IMG/VR virus record: IMGVR_UViG_3300027573_000625
Span: 1 to 21,399 of that record
From: a virus
DNA length: 21,399 nucleotides
Reading direction: 5' to 3' (one strand)
Shown in pieces: positions 20,539-21,399 of this stretch. The notes beneath the pieces are model-generated. The model was not told the origin of the DNA. It searched no databases and saw only the letters and a list, made by a program, of their open reading frames with translations. A program made the position numbers and the translations under genes. The stretch's first letter is position 1, and every line of letters begins with the position of its first letter.

Positions 20539-21399
20539 TTAACCTTGCTTTTGATATGTTGACATTTTCAATATTCATTTCAATACCATCAAAAAAACAT
20601 CCATGCCTTAGTGCTGCTATTCCTGTAGTACCAGCACCGCAGAACGGATCTAAAATGCTTTGACCAGGAAGACACATCTTAGAAATAATATCATACATAC
20701 CGCTTATTGATTGACCCCATTTATGAAAGTCTTTGTCGTTTCCGTCGCTTTTAAAAACGTCACCGAATATTTTTCCTTTATATTCTCCCTTTCGGAAGAT
20801 CAACAAGGGTTTCCAAGTTGTATTTACATTCACTTGGCGTAATGGTGTTGGCTGTCCAGGCGTTAGATAACAAGCGGTCCAGTAGTATTGAATGTTCCTT
20901 GACATTATTTCATAGATTTCATCCAAATAAGATTGGCCACTCATTACAATTAAAAGCCCGCCATCTTTTAACCATAGTTTTGAATAAATTGCAAGGTCTT
21001 CAAACAATGGTAGAAACTCTTTAGGATACGGAGGATCAGTGATTACAAAGTCGTACTGCTTCTGCTGTTTCCACGTCCTGAAATCAGAATGATATACTTT
21101 CCATCTTTCACTAATTGGTATTGATGCACCAGCCTTTGCAATGTCTGCGCGTGCTTCATTGCGTTTACCTTCACTTACTTTCTTTTGCGCTTCAAATAAG
21201 GTGTGAACACCGTCCTTTACCTTTTCTAACTGGTCATCTGGTAGCGATGCAATGTCCTGAGCGAGTTTGCTGGTTTTTTTATCCAAACCAATTTCAGCAA
21301 GTGTTGGTATACTGCTCGGCGGTTCCATTTTAGTACCACCGATATCTCTACCGTTGGCTCGTACACCTTGATTCTTAGGCATATCTTTTAACATTCTTC
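20528..21399 (-). CDS. Beta-class DNA methyltransferase with ParB-like N-terminus, partial
   Basis: A methyltransferase that adds a methyl group to an amino group of DNA bases (N6-adenine or N4-cytosine). The catalytic motif is TDPPYP (residues 119-124 counted from the ATG at 21394) and the SAM-binding motif DPFCGAGTTG comes after it (249-258). The order catalytic then SAM-binding marks the beta class. The N-terminal 60 residues (MLKDMPKNQG, TLAEIGLDKKTSKLAQDIAS) look like the end of a ParB-like DNA-binding region with a helix-turn-helix. The reading frame shows no stop up to the window edge, so the true start is probably beyond 21399. No restriction enzyme partner is seen, so it may protect phage DNA or regulate it. 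Confidence 0.85.
   Translation of the reverse strand, partial: RMLKDMPKNQGVRANGRDIGGTKMEPPSSIPTLAEIGLDKKTSKLAQDIASLPDDQLEKVKDGVHTLFEAQKKVSEGKRNEARADIAKAGASIPISERWKVYHSDFRTWKQQKQYDFVITDPPYPKEFLPLFEDLAIYSKLWLKDGGLLIVMSGQSYLDEIYEIMSRNIQYYWTACYLTPGQPTPLRQVNVNTTWKPLLIFRKGEYKGKIFGDVFKSDGNDKDFHKWGQSISGMYDIISKMCLPGQSILDPFCGAGTTGIAALRHGCFFDGIEMNIENVNISKARLNEQ

Noticed and set aside
1-21399. tRNA genes, CRISPR arrays, insertion sequences, integrase or attachment sites
   Set aside because: I looked for cloverleaf-like stretches, regularly spaced repeats, transposase motifs and recombinase motifs and found none.

Overview
The window looks like part of a tailed bacteriophage or prophage genome whose host belongs to the Bacteroidota. 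The viral assignment rests on a portal-like protein, a head-tail connector-like protein, a run of tail fibre and tailspike genes, an endolysin with a spanin-like neighbour, a homing-type HNH endonuclease and very compact gene packing. The host assignment rests on promoter-like sites of the Bacteroidota type (TTG, spacer, TAnnTTTG) and on the general look of the proteins. No terminase, major capsid, tape-measure, integrase, tRNA or CRISPR array is visible, so the window is only part of the genome.

Layout. (1) 26-5510, plus strand: a terminator, a near-perfect promoter, then eleven genes whose reading frames all overlap, closed by a strong terminator. Four are glycosyltransferase-like, three are SAM-dependent methyltransferases and four are small or unrecognised. 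This is a self-contained glycan-building and glycan-methylating cassette. (2) 5571-6751: a further glycosyltransferase with its own start region, then a convergent NUMOD4-HNH endonuclease gene broken by a frameshift. (3) 6834-10528: portal with an extra C-terminal domain, a connector with a Cys-rich tail, and small tail or fibre proteins. (4) 10525-15931: receptor-binding and glycan-facing proteins. These are a beta-helix cap fragment, an 872-residue beta-helix tailspike with a C-terminal jelly roll, a 632-residue signal-peptide beta-helix protein interrupted by a two-helix membrane segment, and a second signal-peptide protein sharing its carbohydrate-binding-like domain. (5) 15931-17114: two small genes, an M15-type endolysin and a candidate single-molecule spanin. 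(6) 17111-18431, minus strand: seven short overlapping genes, including a ribbon-helix-helix regulator, a small lipoprotein and a 31-residue membrane peptide, expressed from a region with a perfect palindrome. (7) 18613-18798, plus strand: a lone two-helix membrane protein. (8) 18801-21399, minus strand: small genes, two unknown proteins and a beta-class DNA methyltransferase with a ParB-like N-terminus that runs off the window edge.

How it fits together. The plus strand carries late functions (virion, fibres, lysis) and the minus strand probably carries early or replication-linked functions. The glycan cassette lies beside the virion genes but has its own promoter and terminators. It may decorate virion proteins or alter the host surface; the sequence does not decide which. 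The most unusual single feature is the in-frame insertion of a membrane hairpin in the beta-helix protein at 13335-15233. The hairpin resembles the separate membrane gene at 18613-18798 and is bounded by a 4-base direct repeat.
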